Positions 44,870 through 56,485 of a stretch of 62,000 nucleotides of DNA are shown piece after piece. The position numbers were made by a program, and so were the translations under genes. The stretch lies in the NCBI GenBank assembly GCA_016946835.1, contig JACVTC010000115.1, forward strand, positions 40,001-102,000. The letters are read 5' to 3'. The notes beneath the pieces are model-generated. The model ran no database searches. It worked only from the letters and a program-made list of their open reading frames with translations, and was not told the origin of the DNA. The stretch comes from Neocallimastix lanati (nom. inval.). Its lineage: Eukaryota; Neocallimastigomycota; Neocallimastigomycetes; Neocallimastigales; Neocallimastigaceae. How positions within the stretch are numbered: the first letter of the stretch is position 1; the number at the start of each line of letters is the position of its first letter.

Positions 44870-45667
44870 TTTATATAATAAATGTTTCATATTTTGTACC
44901 AAGAATTAAAAGAAGATTTTGTTTATTTATATTAAATAAAAGTATAATAACTCTAGTATTACTGAAATTTAAATCATCATTATCTAATATTACATTATCA
45001 TATTTATCGTTATTATATTTATTCATAATATAATCATTAATTTCAGTAATATCAGTTACATCATCATTAAATATACCAAAAGCATCTACAGTAACAATTA
45101 AAATGACCATTATTATTAATTTCAAATAAAGGATTATAATTTTTAATATTAGAAACTCTAGTTTGTCATCTAATAGTTTTTTTTAGTAAATGAACCTTGA
45201 GTTAAAGCTAAAGTGCCATCATCCAGTAAACCAAAATACCATTTTTTATATTTACCCGAAATATATTCACCAGGAGCTAAAGCCATTCCTCTAATAATAG
45301 CATTTCTTTCAGTAGGCGAACCAAAATAATCTACGTCAGCAAGCAGATTATTATATGGATGATATTTATTAAAATATTCATCATCGTCACAATCAATTAA
45401 AGTAGACATTTTATCAGTATTAGAAGCTTCTATAACATCATAAGCTTTATGATAAGAAATAGTTTCAGTGCCATCTTCATCTTTACTACCGCAAGCCCAA
45501 ATTGTAACTTCAGTTTTAATTTAGGTATTAAAGCAGGCAGGTTTATAGCAACCCTTATTTTCAGGCTTAAATTCTAAAGTAATAGCTTTTTCATAGGTTT
45601 CAGATTCAGAACGAGATTTATCAAATGAATAAGCAATAGAACGCACTCTTGATTCATCAATAGAAAC

Positions 45668-45900
45668 AGTATTAGATTTAGTATTAGTAGTAGTTTTACC
45701 ATGAGTATTAGCACTAGAAAAAGTATTAGTGATACCTTCTTCTTTACTCTAACCGTTTTTCAGAAGTATAAGCGTTAGTTACAGTATTATATAGTATTAG
45801 TAGTAGTTTTACTACGAGTTTTAGCACATGAAAAAGTATTAGTGATACCTTCTTCTTTACTCCAACTGTTTTCAGAAGTATAAGCGTTAGTTACAGTATT
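45668..45900. repeat. Two-copy imperfect 116-bp tandem repeat
   Basis: About 45672-45785 and 45788-45900 are head-to-tail copies sharing AGTATTAGTGATACCTTCTT and CAGAAGTATAAGCGTTAGTT blocks, with a few substitutions and a one-base insertion (GTTTTT against GTTTT) that shifts the reading frame in the first copy. Confidence 0.8.
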
Positions 45901-46189
45901 AGATATAGTATCGGCTTGAGAATGTTCAGAGGAAATATTTTTGCTATGGCCAGATAAATAAGCATCTGACACACCATCATTATTAGTCCAAGAATTAGAA
46001 ATGCCAGATGAAGTAGTATAAGTATCAGCCCAATTATAATTATTATTAACAGAACCCCCTTTAGTAAAGACACTAGTATTACTAGTAGATGTAGATCTAG
46101 TATCAGCTAAAGCAATATTTAGCTCTGTTATTTATTTGCGTTTGAGATATTTCCTTTTGTAATCTAGCATCTTCTGCAACTAGCTTTAT

Positions 46190-46505
46190 TTGCAACTCTC
46201 TGTCTTTTCTAGCAATCTCTTCTTGAGATTCAATACCTCTTATAACAATATCATTAGCAACGCTAGCAATAGCATTAGATTGTCTAGCTATGACATTGGC
46301 ATCTCTAGCAATATCATTACCTTCTCTAGCTATCTGATTTCCTTCTTGAGCGATTTGATTCCCATGTTCAGCAATTCTATTAGCAGATTTAGCGATGTCA
46401 TTAGCCTCTTCAGTAATATCATTTCCACGCTCAGCTATTTTATTAGCTTTTTCGGCATGATCATTAGCAATTCTAGCAATGGTATTAGCTTCTTCGTGTC
46501 ATTAG
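46190..46505 (-). repeat. 21-bp coding repeat (heptad array)
   Basis: Roughly fourteen 21-bp units encoding seven residues each with Ile-Ala and Ala/Gly-Asn at fixed positions. They are degenerate at the DNA level but strict in register, so they were shaped by protein constraint before the gene broke. Confidence 0.8.
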
Positions 46506-46881
46506 CCTTAACAGATGCTAAATAAGTATTATTAACAATAAACATTAGCACGGTCAGCAATATCATTACTATATTTAGCTATATCATTAGTATCCTTAGC
46601 ATATTCATTAGCCTTTCTAGCGATTTTATTAGCATCATGAGCTTCATAGGCCCTCCAAATAACAGCACCGGCACTAACAACATTTGCAAGCAGTACTAAC
46701 CCCATCAATAGCCACAGCCACAGAATTCAAATCACCTCTTTTATGTATAATAATATTTCTTTTGAATTTCTTGTTGTTTTGATAATCTTCCATAGTCATA
46801 GATTGTGATAAAATAATCTTTCCAAAAATATTTTCTTTTGATATTGAATGTTTATCTTGTGACACAGTAAGTTTTCCTAAT

Positions 46882-47079
46882 ATGTATAATATTAAAGATA
46901 AAATATCTACGATAAGGGTTGTTTACTATTATAATGATAAAACTAAAAATTTTATTTTATATAATTCAAATAGTAAATCCAAAATTATAGATAACACGGA
47001 ATATACACCTTTATATTTTGATAGTGAAATAAATATGTTAATAGGTTTTTTTGAGTTAATAGAAAAAATTAAATCCTGA
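46882..47079 (+). CDS. Small hypothetical protein (65 residues)
   Basis: ATG to TGA, reading YNIKDKISTIRVVYYYNDKT, then an Asn/Ser-rich middle and a hydrophobic end (INMLIGFFELIEKI). It is divergent from the broken heptad-repeat gene. Composition is near that of A/T-rich random DNA, though the mix of residues is coding-like. No family recognised; may be a fragment or chance frame. Confidence 0.3.
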   Translation: MYNIKDKISTIRVVYYYNDKTKNFILYNSNSKSKIIDNTEYTPLYFDSEINMLIGFFELIEKIKS

Positions 47080-47812
47080 TATTATTATAGGATATAACAT
47101 ATATATATAATAAACTTAGAATATAATTTTATATAAAAATTAATTTCATTTTAACCTTATTTTATTTTATTTATTTTTATTTTATTTTTTTTTTATTTTT
47201 AAACAATATTTTTTTTTATGATTGCTAATGAATATGAATCATTTAAAATCATGACTCTTATTTTATTATTAATTAATTTCATAATAATATAATTCATGTA
47301 ATACTACATTTTACTACATTTTATTTATTTTGTTGATGACTTCTAATCTGTCATTTGATAAACTTTACTCTAAAAAAAAAATATAATATAATAATACAGT
47401 ATTTTATCCTATTGAATAAGTTCATCATACATATTATTGTGAAATTTGTCAAAGTTGTTCCTATACCTTTCATCTTATTTAATTTTTAAGTTGCTTATTA
47501 GGAATACTTTTTTTATTTTTTTTTTTCTTTTTTTATTTTTAGATTTTTTTATTATGTTAGTAAAGTTCTTCATTATGCTTTCTCTACTTTTAATCATTAA
47601 TTAATACTAGTATGACATTGTGCATTGACTTATTACATAAAATATTATACAATATATCAAAAAAAAAAATTATAAATGAAAAGAAAAAAAAGAAAACATA
47701 TTAATAAAAATCTTTTATAATTAAAATTTTTATTATAATAATATTTCTTTTAAATATTTTTGGATTAAAAGAATCTTATATATATATAAATTAAATATAT
47801 ATATAAATTAAG

Positions 47813-47845
<33 letters not shown>

Positions 47846-48084
47846 TAAAGGTTTTGTGATGCTATTGAATTATACTGAACAAATATTATACCAAATAAGG
47901 ATACAATGATAAATAAAAGTTTATTAAAAACTTTACAAAATTATTCAATCTTAAGTTGTGAGTATATTAAATTCAGATTAAAGATTGAATTTGGATTTTA
48001 TATTTAAATATGTTGGATATTAGTATGAAGTTATTGCTATCTGAAATGGTAGAATTAAAAAAAAAAAAAAAAAAAAAAAATCAC
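47080..48084. other. A/T-rich spacer
   Basis: No gene. TA repeats near 47780-47850 and several homopolymers. Confidence 0.5.
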
Positions 48085-48231
48085 ATGTAATCCATGGTAT
48101 GATAAAATAATTCACTTTTGTCTAAATTTAATATGGTATATACATCTTTAATAAAATTATCAACATCTTCATTCCCTCTTGGTTATAATCAAATTTTAAG
48201 ATTTATAGGAAAAGACGGTAAAGTATCCTAT

Positions 48232-48306
<75 letters not shown>

Positions 48307-48760
48307 CAAGATATGAATTGGATTTTTCTAAAGATTTCATCAATGATCTTTTAATTTTTTTTTTTTTTTTTGGAAAAAAAAATAGGGGGTTATTTTGATT
48401 TCTTTTCTATTTATATATTTTAATTTGCAAAAGACAAATGAATGAATATATATTAAAAGTTCCTTCTTGGTAGAAATTTTTCCTTTAAACAAATTATACC
48501 TCAATATTGGGTGGGATAGAAACATAGATATTTAAATAAGGAACTTCTCCTAAAAGAGTTTTGATTCTAATATTTCCTATATAATTAGCTTAATGAATTA
48601 CTTAACTAATACTAAATCTTAATATTCGTAGTTCTTTTGAGTTACTTATTTGAATGGTATAGTAAAAAAAAAAAAAAAAAAACTCATCACAACTAGAAGG
48701 AATCAATGTCAAACCTATTTGGTAAGGGTAAACTTTTATATATTAGTCCTTCAAAGTTCA
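48085..48760 (+). mobile_element. Dispersed repeat family B, copy 1
   Basis: Matches 59245-59660 in several collinear blocks: CCATGGTATG near 48091, GTTCCTTCTTGGTAGAA near 48460, AATATTGGGTGGGA near 48500, CCTAAAAGAGTTTTGAT near 48548, TTGAGTTACTTATTTG near 48636, and a poly(A) tract followed by CAATGTCAAACC near 48700. Coding-like words in the left part (LGYNQILRFIGKDGKVSY) are split by a 74-nt poly(T) tract. No intact gene; class unknown. Confidence 0.55.
48233..48306. repeat. 74-nt poly(T) tract
   Basis: An uninterrupted run of T, the longest homopolymer in the window. It sits between two coding-like segments (…GKDGKVSYV and RYELDFSKDFINDLL) that read as one sequence if it is ignored. Confidence 0.9.
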
Positions 48761-49257
48761 TTAAAACACAAATAATAATAATACTCATCCTCCATATAAT
48801 AAATTTATAGAATTTGAATCTCCTAATAATATTTCTTTTGGTTCAATGGTTTATATAATAAATAATAAATAAATAATATAAACTGTAGCAATAATTACAG
48901 AAACATCAATAATAATGTTTTATAATAACAATGAAAACAATAATAGTTATTAAATATGAAAATAAATATAAAATATTAATATAAAATTTTTATACTTTAA
49001 ATTTATCAGTTACACTAAAAAAAAGGAATTACTTAAAATATAAAAGAATTAATAAGATATATTTATATGATAAAATATTATTATTTTAAAAATATATTTT
49101 TATAATTAAAATATTGTTATTGTAATATTATTTTTTACAAAATATTAAAATATATCTTTATAATTAAATATATTTTTTATAATTAAATATTATAAATAAT
49201 TATTTTATTACTATTTTACAAAATAATAAAAAATATCTATAATTAATTATTAAATAT
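48761..49257. other. A/T-rich spacer
   Basis: Repeated ATATCTTTATAATTAAATAT-like phrases at about 49075-49255; no gene. Confidence 0.5.
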
Positions 49258-49356
49258 AATAAAAACAAGTTTAAAAAAAAATTATTTTGAATTTTTATTT
49301 ATTTATTCATTCATTTATTTTTATCAATACGCCACTTAGCGAAATGAAACTCTCCC
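49258..49356 (+). mobile_element. MULE-like MITE, truncated copy 3
   Basis: The right part of the element seen at 50008-50371. It runs from ATAAAAACAAGTTTAAAAAA through ATTATTTTGAA and TTATCAATACGCC to the terminus GAAACTCTCCC. The left part is missing. Confidence 0.65.
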
Positions 49357-49523
49357 TTACTAAATTACAATCTTTCTTACGTTTATGCAATTACCAAGTA
49401 TACTTGTACATATCTCCCATAGGTTAGGTTATAAAAGTGCATTTCGTAATGTGGCCTATAAATTTTTAAAATAAAGCCATACATTTTTAAGATATTCGAT
49501 ACAATCATAAATAAATATATAAT

Positions 49524-49710
49524 TATTTCAAAAGAAATAATAATGTATCTTTACAATTAAAATGTTATTAAATAACTATTTCAAAAGAAATAATAATATA
49601 ACTTTACAATTAAATATTATTAAATAACTATTTCAAAAGAAATAATAATATATCTTTACAATTAAATGTTATTAAATAACTATTTCAAAAGAAATAATAA
49701 TATATTCTAT
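49524..49710. repeat. 52-bp tandem repeat, about four copies
   Basis: ATTTCAAAAGAAATAATAAT recurs at 49524, 49578, 49630 and 49682, each followed by a TTTACAATTAAA block. Non-coding. Confidence 0.85.
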
Positions 49711-50007
49711 TAAAAAAAATTCAAAAAATTATTTTTACAATTGAATATTAATAAATTATATATAAAAAAGAATATTATAATTTATTTAATTATTATTTAT
49801 TTAATTATTAAATCAAGCTACATTTGAAAACACACCATATTGCGAAATGTACGATTGAGAAATGCACTATATTCAAAGGGAAGTTAGGAACTGATGTGGT
49901 GCATTTCGGAACGTGACTTTATATGACATGATACTTTAAAAAACCGTTGATGTAAGGGTGGCTTAAATTATTTTGATAAATAAATAATATAAAATAATGA
50001 AACATTA

Positions 50008-50371
50008 GGGTGTGGGGCATTTCGCCAAATTGCATTTCGCCAATTTTTTTGAAAGCATGTGGCATATTAAAAAAATGTGGTATTTCGCCAAATTGCAATT
50101 CGCCAAGTTGCATTTCACCAAATTGAAAATTATTAAATAAATAAATAAATCAATAAATAAAATTAAATATTATTAATATCGCATAAAAACAATTTTAAAA
50201 AAAATATTTTGAATTAATATTTATTTATTTATTAATTTATTTATATCAATACACTACTTGTCGAAATGCAACATGGCGAAATGCAACTTGGGGAAATGCA
50301 ACATTTTAATACTACGCCACTTGTCGAAATACAACCTGGCGAAATGCAATTTAGGGAAATGCAACTCTCCC
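50008..50371 (+). mobile_element. MULE-like MITE, copy 2, with 9-bp target duplication
   Basis: 364 bp. The 34-bp terminal inverted repeats match at 28 of 34 positions; the left begins GGGTGTGGGGCATTTCGCC and the right, read inward, GGGAGAGTTGCATTTCCC. A perfect 9-bp duplication, GAAACATTA, flanks it (49999-50007 and 50372-50380). The ends are packed with GCGAAATGCAA-type motifs in alternating orientation. Nine-base target duplications with long, motif-rich ends are typical of Mutator-like elements. No transposase; non-autonomous. Confidence 0.85.
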
Positions 50372-50660
50372 GAAACATTATTTAATAATATTTAATTTTA
50401 AAGATATATTTTAATACTTTTATTTAAAATAATATTTAATAATATTTTAAAATTTTTTGTTAAAATAATAATAATTATTTATTAATAGTTAATTTATTTA
50501 TTATAAATAATGTGTTTATGAAAAAAAAAAAAAAAAAAAAATTTACAAATTTGTATTTATTTCTATTTTTATTTTTTTACAATTGTTTAAAAAAAAAATG
50601 TGGGTCGTTAAATTATGAACCAAAATTTTATTTATAAGCCACGTTTCGAAATGTAACACC

Positions 50661-51065
50661 CCTTTAGGAACTGGAGAAGCTCCTCAAGAAAGAGTGTCCT
50701 AGAAAATTCTTAACAATAATATGCATGTCATAGCACCAATGCTGAATACTCAGTAAGGCTGTCCAGCAGGGACAATTCTGCTTATATGGAAGTGTTGTGA
50801 TTACTTCAATATTCTTGTAAAGGGTACATAACGGAAATAATATATATATAAAAAAAAAAAAAAAAAAATTTTTTTACGAAGAACTACAAAACTTTTTTTC
50901 TTTTTTTTTTTCTATTCAGAAGAAATAATTTCAATCCACAATTACCATTCTAACATTATTTTAAAATTTTTAAAAATTTTCATTATTTTTTGTAAACCTT
51001 ATTTTTTGTAAAATTTTATTTGTAATATATTTTAATTAATTTATTTACATTTTCTATTTCTATCA
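50661..51065. other. GC-richer unexplained patch followed by A/T-rich DNA
   Basis: 50660-50840 is GC-richer than its surroundings and reads partly like old coding DNA (a plus-strand APMLNT..GCPAGTILLIW phrase broken by a stop). No family recognised. The rest is homopolymer-rich. Confidence 0.4.
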
Positions 51066-51071
51066 ATTTAA

Positions 51072-51410
51072 TTAATTAATTAATAATAAATAAATAAATA
51101 ATATAAATAAATAAATAATATTAATAAATAAATAATAGATAAACAAATGAATAATAAAATAAATAAATAAATAAATAAATAATAGATATACAAATGAATA
51201 ATAAAATAAATAAACAAATGAATAATAAAATAAATAAATAAATAAATAATAAAATAAATAAATAAATAAATAATAAAATAAATAAATAAATAAATAATAG
51301 ATATACAAATGAATAATAAAATAAATAAACAAATGAATAATAAAATAAATAAATAAATGAATAATAAAATAAGTAAGTAAATAAATAAATAAATAAGGTA
51401 ATGGAGGACT
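51072..51410. repeat. AATA array with ACAAATGAATAATAA variants
   Basis: About 340 bp of AAAT units with recurring AACAAATGAATAATAAAATA and ATAGATATACAAATGAATAA segments. The minus-strand Phe/Tyr/Ile frame across it is an artefact. Confidence 0.85.
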
Positions 51411-51644
51411 CATTTCTTATTTAAAATTTTGTATATATAATTAAAATGATTTTTTTATAATCTTTCCTTTTTTTTTTTTTTTAAAAAAATAAGATAAATC
51501 AAACAAAATAGATAATAGTCTTTTTATATTTTAGGAAATAAGATAAACTTTTTATTATATTGGTAGTAATCGTAAGGGAAGTCTACAGAATTCTGAGTAG
51601 TACCAGAAATATTTGTTTAACGTTTTTTTTTTTTTGACTGAAAT
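51411..51644. other. Short spacer
   Basis: A/T-rich with a slightly GC-richer stretch (51560-51610) leading into the next dispersed repeat. No gene. Confidence 0.4.
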
Positions 51645-51765
51645 TAATGAGAGGGGGGATTACAATAGGGCACCCTATCTTTCCCATATTGTATCAGATC
51701 CTCATTGAATTCTTTGCCATATCGTTTCGACGTCGACTCGACCTCTTGAGGCAACTAAAATTTGA
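51645..51765 (+). mobile_element. Dispersed repeat family A, copy 2
   Basis: Begins TTAATGAGAGG right after a poly(T) tract, as does the copy at 12085. The GAATTCTTTGCCATATCG block corresponds to GGATTCTTTGCCATACCA there. A short palindromic CGACGTCGACTCGACC follows. Fragment, class unknown. Confidence 0.55.
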
Positions 51766-52120
51766 AAATTATTTCTGTTGTTATTAAGATAATCAAATTA
51801 AATATAAATAAATTATAACATTTCTTTTTTAATTATGTAAATAGGCATTTTTATTATAACATATACAATACATACATACAAAAGGGTTAGAATAAAAATT
51901 CAATTTAAAATTGAAAAGTAGTACCTTAGTAAAGAAGCTATTTTAAAGTTATATTTAATTTATTTTCTAATAATTAAAGTTACAAACTTTAATGTTTATT
52001 TTATTAATAAAACCTAATTTTCCAATAATTTTATAAAATTGTATTTATATTTTAATATAAATAAAATTTATGTTAAAAAATATTTGTACTTTTATTTATT
52101 TCCCTAGTGTAATTTTTAAA

Positions 52121-52275
52121 TTTTAAATAAATACAATAAATACATACATGAATATAATAATACATAAATACATAAATACAATAAATACATAAATAAATAT
52201 AATAATACATAAATACATAAATACAATAAATACATAAATAAATATAATAATGCGTAAATACAATAAATACATCCA
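52121..52275. repeat. 45-bp minisatellite
   Basis: AATATAATAATACAT recurs at 52151, 52196 and 52241 (third slightly changed), each followed by AAATACATAAATACAATAAA. Spacing is exactly 45 bp; about 3.3 copies. Confidence 0.85.
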
Positions 52276-52329
52276 TAAATAAATATATAAGTATATGAAT
52301 AATTAAATAAATAAATAATATCAATTTTT

Positions 52330-54295
52330 GTTATACAAATTAGTGGTTTGTATTAGTATCTATCTCAATAATAATAAAATCTAGTAAGTAAAGGAAATAT
52401 ATTCCCTAATCAACTGGTAAGTCTACTGATATTATTCAGAAACTAAATTAATTTTATTTTGTTTGTCATATATATTCTTTTAATAAAGCTTATTTCATAT
52501 ATTCTGTTATTTACTACTTCATTTATATTATTAATTATTAGCCACAATATATACCAATACAATGGTTTTTATAAAGAGTTTTAAAATACATATTTAGATT
52601 CATATATAATCATAATAGATTAAAACTCATAAATTAATATATCATATTCATATATAATCATAATGTATTAAAATCAATTTATAATATAATATAATTTATA
52701 GTTATTCTATATATTCTGTATTCTATTATTTTCTTTGAAGCATATTTTATACATTTCAATAAAATTAAAACATTTAAACTCAATGTATTAATATATTAAT
52801 AATATATAAAAATATATTCCATAATACTTAGTATTACTAAATTATACCTATTACAAAAAAAAAAGTTAATAATAAAACACTATTCATAATTAATTCTTTA
52901 TTAATATAGGATTACTTATTTATTAAACTTTAATCCTTTTAGGTAATATGATTATCAACATTATCAAGTTGCATATATTCTATTTTATTTTTATTGGTTA
53001 TCCATAACATTAAATTAGTATTCATTTCAAATTTATTTCTCATCCTATATTAATTCATTGTTTAATATATTTATAAATTGACTGAAACATTTATTATTAA
53101 TATAATCTATAGTTCAAACTTTATTTTATATAAAATATTAATATCTGAATATTTCTTTCTTTTGTTTAAAATAATCAATAGTAAATTAATATATAAATAT
53201 GATATATAGTATATATTATATATATATATATAATATATACATAATATTATATGTACTTCTCTTTTTTTTTAATTTAAATAAAATATGTACAAATATATTG
53301 TATTAATTATCATTATAGTGTATCATATATAAATGTATATTATAATAAATATAAAATGAATTTTAAGGATAAACCTTATAGAGAATATTATTCAATTTAA
53401 TTAAAATTTAATTTATATCATATATTAATAATCAATTTTTATTTATACATCTACATCTTTATCAATATAAATATATTATTAATAATTTTTTTTAAAAATA
53501 GATTAATTTTACTATTTCAAATTCGACTGGAGATATATTCTTAATATTTTATAGAATTAATTTATCATAGATAATAATATATTACAGATTATTACAGTTA
53601 TATTATTATTTATTAATTCAATATATATAATATATGTGGCAATTGACTTTCAATAAAATAAATATCTGTAGTAACTGAATATGATGAAATTTTTTTTCTC
53701 ATAAAAAACTTGAAAATATATTATTTATTTGTTAATATATTTATATTTAACTGAAGTATCAATATATCAATATACAGAGAAATTTAAGTAAATATAATTG
53801 AATCAATTTAGTATTATTTAATAGTTAATAATTAATATTTAATATTTATTAATAAATTCTCCTTTGGATTATTTATTTGTTACTAAACTTTTATTATTGT
53901 TATTTTTATTTTTTATACTTTTTCACTGGTAGTATGAGAGGTAAAAATAATACTGACTCCTGGTTTCTCTTTTTTTTTCTTAATCTTTTTATATTATTAA
54001 TTAATTTATAGTTGGTATCTAATAGAAATAATTAATAAATAATTAATTATTCAAATTATCTAAATGTATGAATGAAATACATTACCATAATATTAATAAA
54101 TAGATAAATAATAGATATTTAATAAATAAAAAATAATTGTTATAATAAATGAATAAATGAATGAATAATAATAGTTAAATAAAAAAATAAAAAATAATAG
54201 TTATAATAAATGATTAAATGAATGAATAAATAATAATAATAAACAATTATAATAAATGAATGAATGAATAATTTAATAATAGTTAATAATCACAA

Positions 54296-54355
<60 letters not shown>

Positions 54356-55795
54356 AATTATTATCATAAATTTATTTAAACAAATAATTAATTGGACAGT
54401 AAAATTGAAATGAAATGGGGGGTTTATGCTATTATTTTATTTTGTTATATTAATTAATTATATTATTATTTTATTTTATTTTTTTTTCTTTTTTTTTTTT
54501 TTTTATTTTGTGAATTTAAAAAAAACCAATAATTATTAATTATAATTAATTAATTAATTAATTAATAATTAATATTCATATAAATAAAAAACATTTCTCC
54601 AGCATTGTTTAAAAAATGCTTTTTTTTTTTTTTTTTTTTTTTTATTATATTATATTAAAGTTTTAATAATTTAAAAAGTAAAAGAAAATTTAGTTATGAT
54701 TATTATTTTTTAACATTTTTATTTTAATCTTTATTTTTTTTATTTTTTATTTTTTATTTAATTATTAAACTTGTTTTTATTTTATCTTTGTTTTAGAAAA
54801 GAAGTAAGAATAAAGTAGTTATTTATTAAGTTTTATTAAAAAAGAAAAAAAAAATAAAAACAAAAACAAAAACAATAATAAATATTAACTAAAAAAAAAA
54901 TACTATATTTGAAAAGATTTATTTTTATAAAAAGATAATTCCGTTAAGGTTAATATTTTAATTATAGAATACAAATATTAGTTGTATTTTTATTTTTAAG
55001 AGACTTTATCGAATTTAATAATATTTATTTGATTAAAATTCATTTTCTTATAAGAAAAAGAAAAGTTAAAAATAAAATAAAAATTATTAAATATTAATTT
55101 ATGACTATTAAATAAATTTAAAAAATAAATTAAAAAAAAAATAAAAATTAGTAAAGAAGACTCTGTTTAATAATTAAATATAGAATATATAATTATTAGA
55201 TATATCTAGATACAATAGATAAAGTATTAATAATTTAGAACAGTAATAAATATATATATTTTTAATTTAGAGAAAGAATAATAAACGATTGTTTAAAGAA
55301 TAAATTCAATAATTTGAACGAGAAAGAAAAATAATATATATTACATTTTATACACGTATAACAAAAGAATAAATAATCTGATAAATAATAAGAGTTTATT
55401 AATATAAACTAAAATATAGTAAAACTTTTTGATAGAGGTAAATATTTTAAATTTTTAATTAATTACTATAATAAAGAATAAAAAAATATATTATAAAAAT
55501 AACAACAAAACCTATAAAAAATATAAAAGTTTTTATTTTTTTAAAAAATTATAAAAGTTTGAACTTTTTTTAATGTAAAAAATTTTTTTTTCACATAATA
55601 GATTTTTCATTATTGTCAATTTTTATTTTAATTATATATATTATTTCTAAATATTAATATATATATTTTAAAATAAATTATTATCTTTAAATATATATAT
55701 AAAATATTTTCTTTTTTTTGGATAAATAAAATTGGGTTGCTAAAATATATTTTGCTTCCGAATATTTGAAATAAATAAATTAATTTTTGTTGTAA
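52330..55795. other. Gene-free A/T-rich region upstream of the Sel1 gene
   Basis: 3.4 kb without a gene. Contents: a weak third copy of dispersed repeat A (about 53935-53975, ATGAGAGGTAAAAATAATAC), a GAATAAATGA/AATA repeat zone (54050-54353), poly(T) and poly(A) tracts, and A/T-rich sequence that must include the Sel1 gene promoter near 55.6-55.8 kb. Confidence 0.6.
54291..54353. repeat. AATA tetranucleotide array
   Basis: About 14 units of AAAT preceded by less regular AATGAATAAATAATAA phrases. Confidence 0.85.
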
Positions 55796-56452
55796 ATGGT
55801 TCAACTCTCTATTCTTCGTAGAGTTAGTAAGATTTTTAATATCGTTCATATAAATACTACTACTTCAACTACTACTCAAAATAAAAATTCTTCCTTATCT
55901 TCAAAGAAAAGTCTTAAAAATAAAAAATCAAAATCAAACAAAATGCATGAAATAATAGAAGAAACCAACAATGTTCAAAACCTTATTTATATGGGTGAAT
56001 GTTATCTTTTTGGTAAAAATGGAATTGAAAAAGATGAAGAAAAGGCAGTAAAATATTTCAAAACTGCTGCTAGTAGAACTTGTAGTGAAGGTGTTACTCA
56101 AGCTAAAGCAATTTTAGGTTTCTGCTATGAATTTGGTTTGGGTGTACCTGAAAATTTTAAATCTGCTGAAGAATTATATATTTGTGCTGCTAATGATAAT
56201 AGCGGATTAGCTCAAGCTCGTTTAGCATTTTTACGTCGTTATGGAAGACCAAGTGTAAAGATAGATCGTACTGAAGCAGAAAATTGGTTAAATAGAGTTA
56301 ATCAACGAGGATCACAAGCTATTCAATGGTTAATAAATGCTGCTACCGTTGAACAACATCCAGCTGGTAATTATAAATATAATTAATATATTATTCTTAT
56401 TTTATATAAATATAAATTATAAATTCCAAAATGTATAAATATATATACATAC

Positions 56453-56485
<33 letters not shown>

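Larger units (their letters stand above)
44870..46850 (-). pseudogene. Broken gene: heptad-repeat protein with Ser/Thr/Asn-rich and lectin-like parts
   Basis: Reading 5'-3' on the minus strand, one long coding sequence can be followed through at least six frame changes. It begins with an N-terminal region (about 46850-46690; GTG rather than ATG opens the frame) and a short hydrophobic stretch (LVLLANVVSAGAVIW). Next is a strict 7-residue repeat, (A/G)N-x-IA-x-x (for example NQIAREGNDIARDANVIA), spanning about 46640-46230 and predicting a coiled coil. A Ser/Thr/Asn-rich section follows with two copies of a roughly 116-bp unit, then an acidic Cys-containing section. The end carries a PGEYISGKYKKWYFGLLDDG block, loosely like a bulb-type (B_lectin) domain. 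Homopolymer-type indels dominate, so decay is recent or partly sequencing error. Function unknown; broken as it stands. Confidence 0.6.
49430..50660. mobile_element. Possible larger element with inverted ends, host of MITE copy 2
   Basis: The left end GTGCATTTCGTAATGTGGCC plus TATAAATTTTTAAAAT (from 49437) resembles the reverse complement of the right end, GTTACATTTCGAAACGTGGC plus TTATAAATAAAATTTT (50655-50615). A third related piece is GTGCATTTCGGAACGTGAC at about 49898. Identity is partial, so this is a tentative call. Confidence 0.4.

Noticed and set aside
44806-45125. Plus-strand 75-codon frame and a minus-strand frame with a signal-peptide-like start
   Set aside because: The minus-strand frame opens with TTG rather than ATG and reads as part of the broken lectin-like gene; the plus-strand frame is its antisense.
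55796-56386. Separate 196-residue protein ending YKYN
   Set aside because: The last codons are intron sequence after a GTAATT donor; splicing restores the Sel1 repeat.
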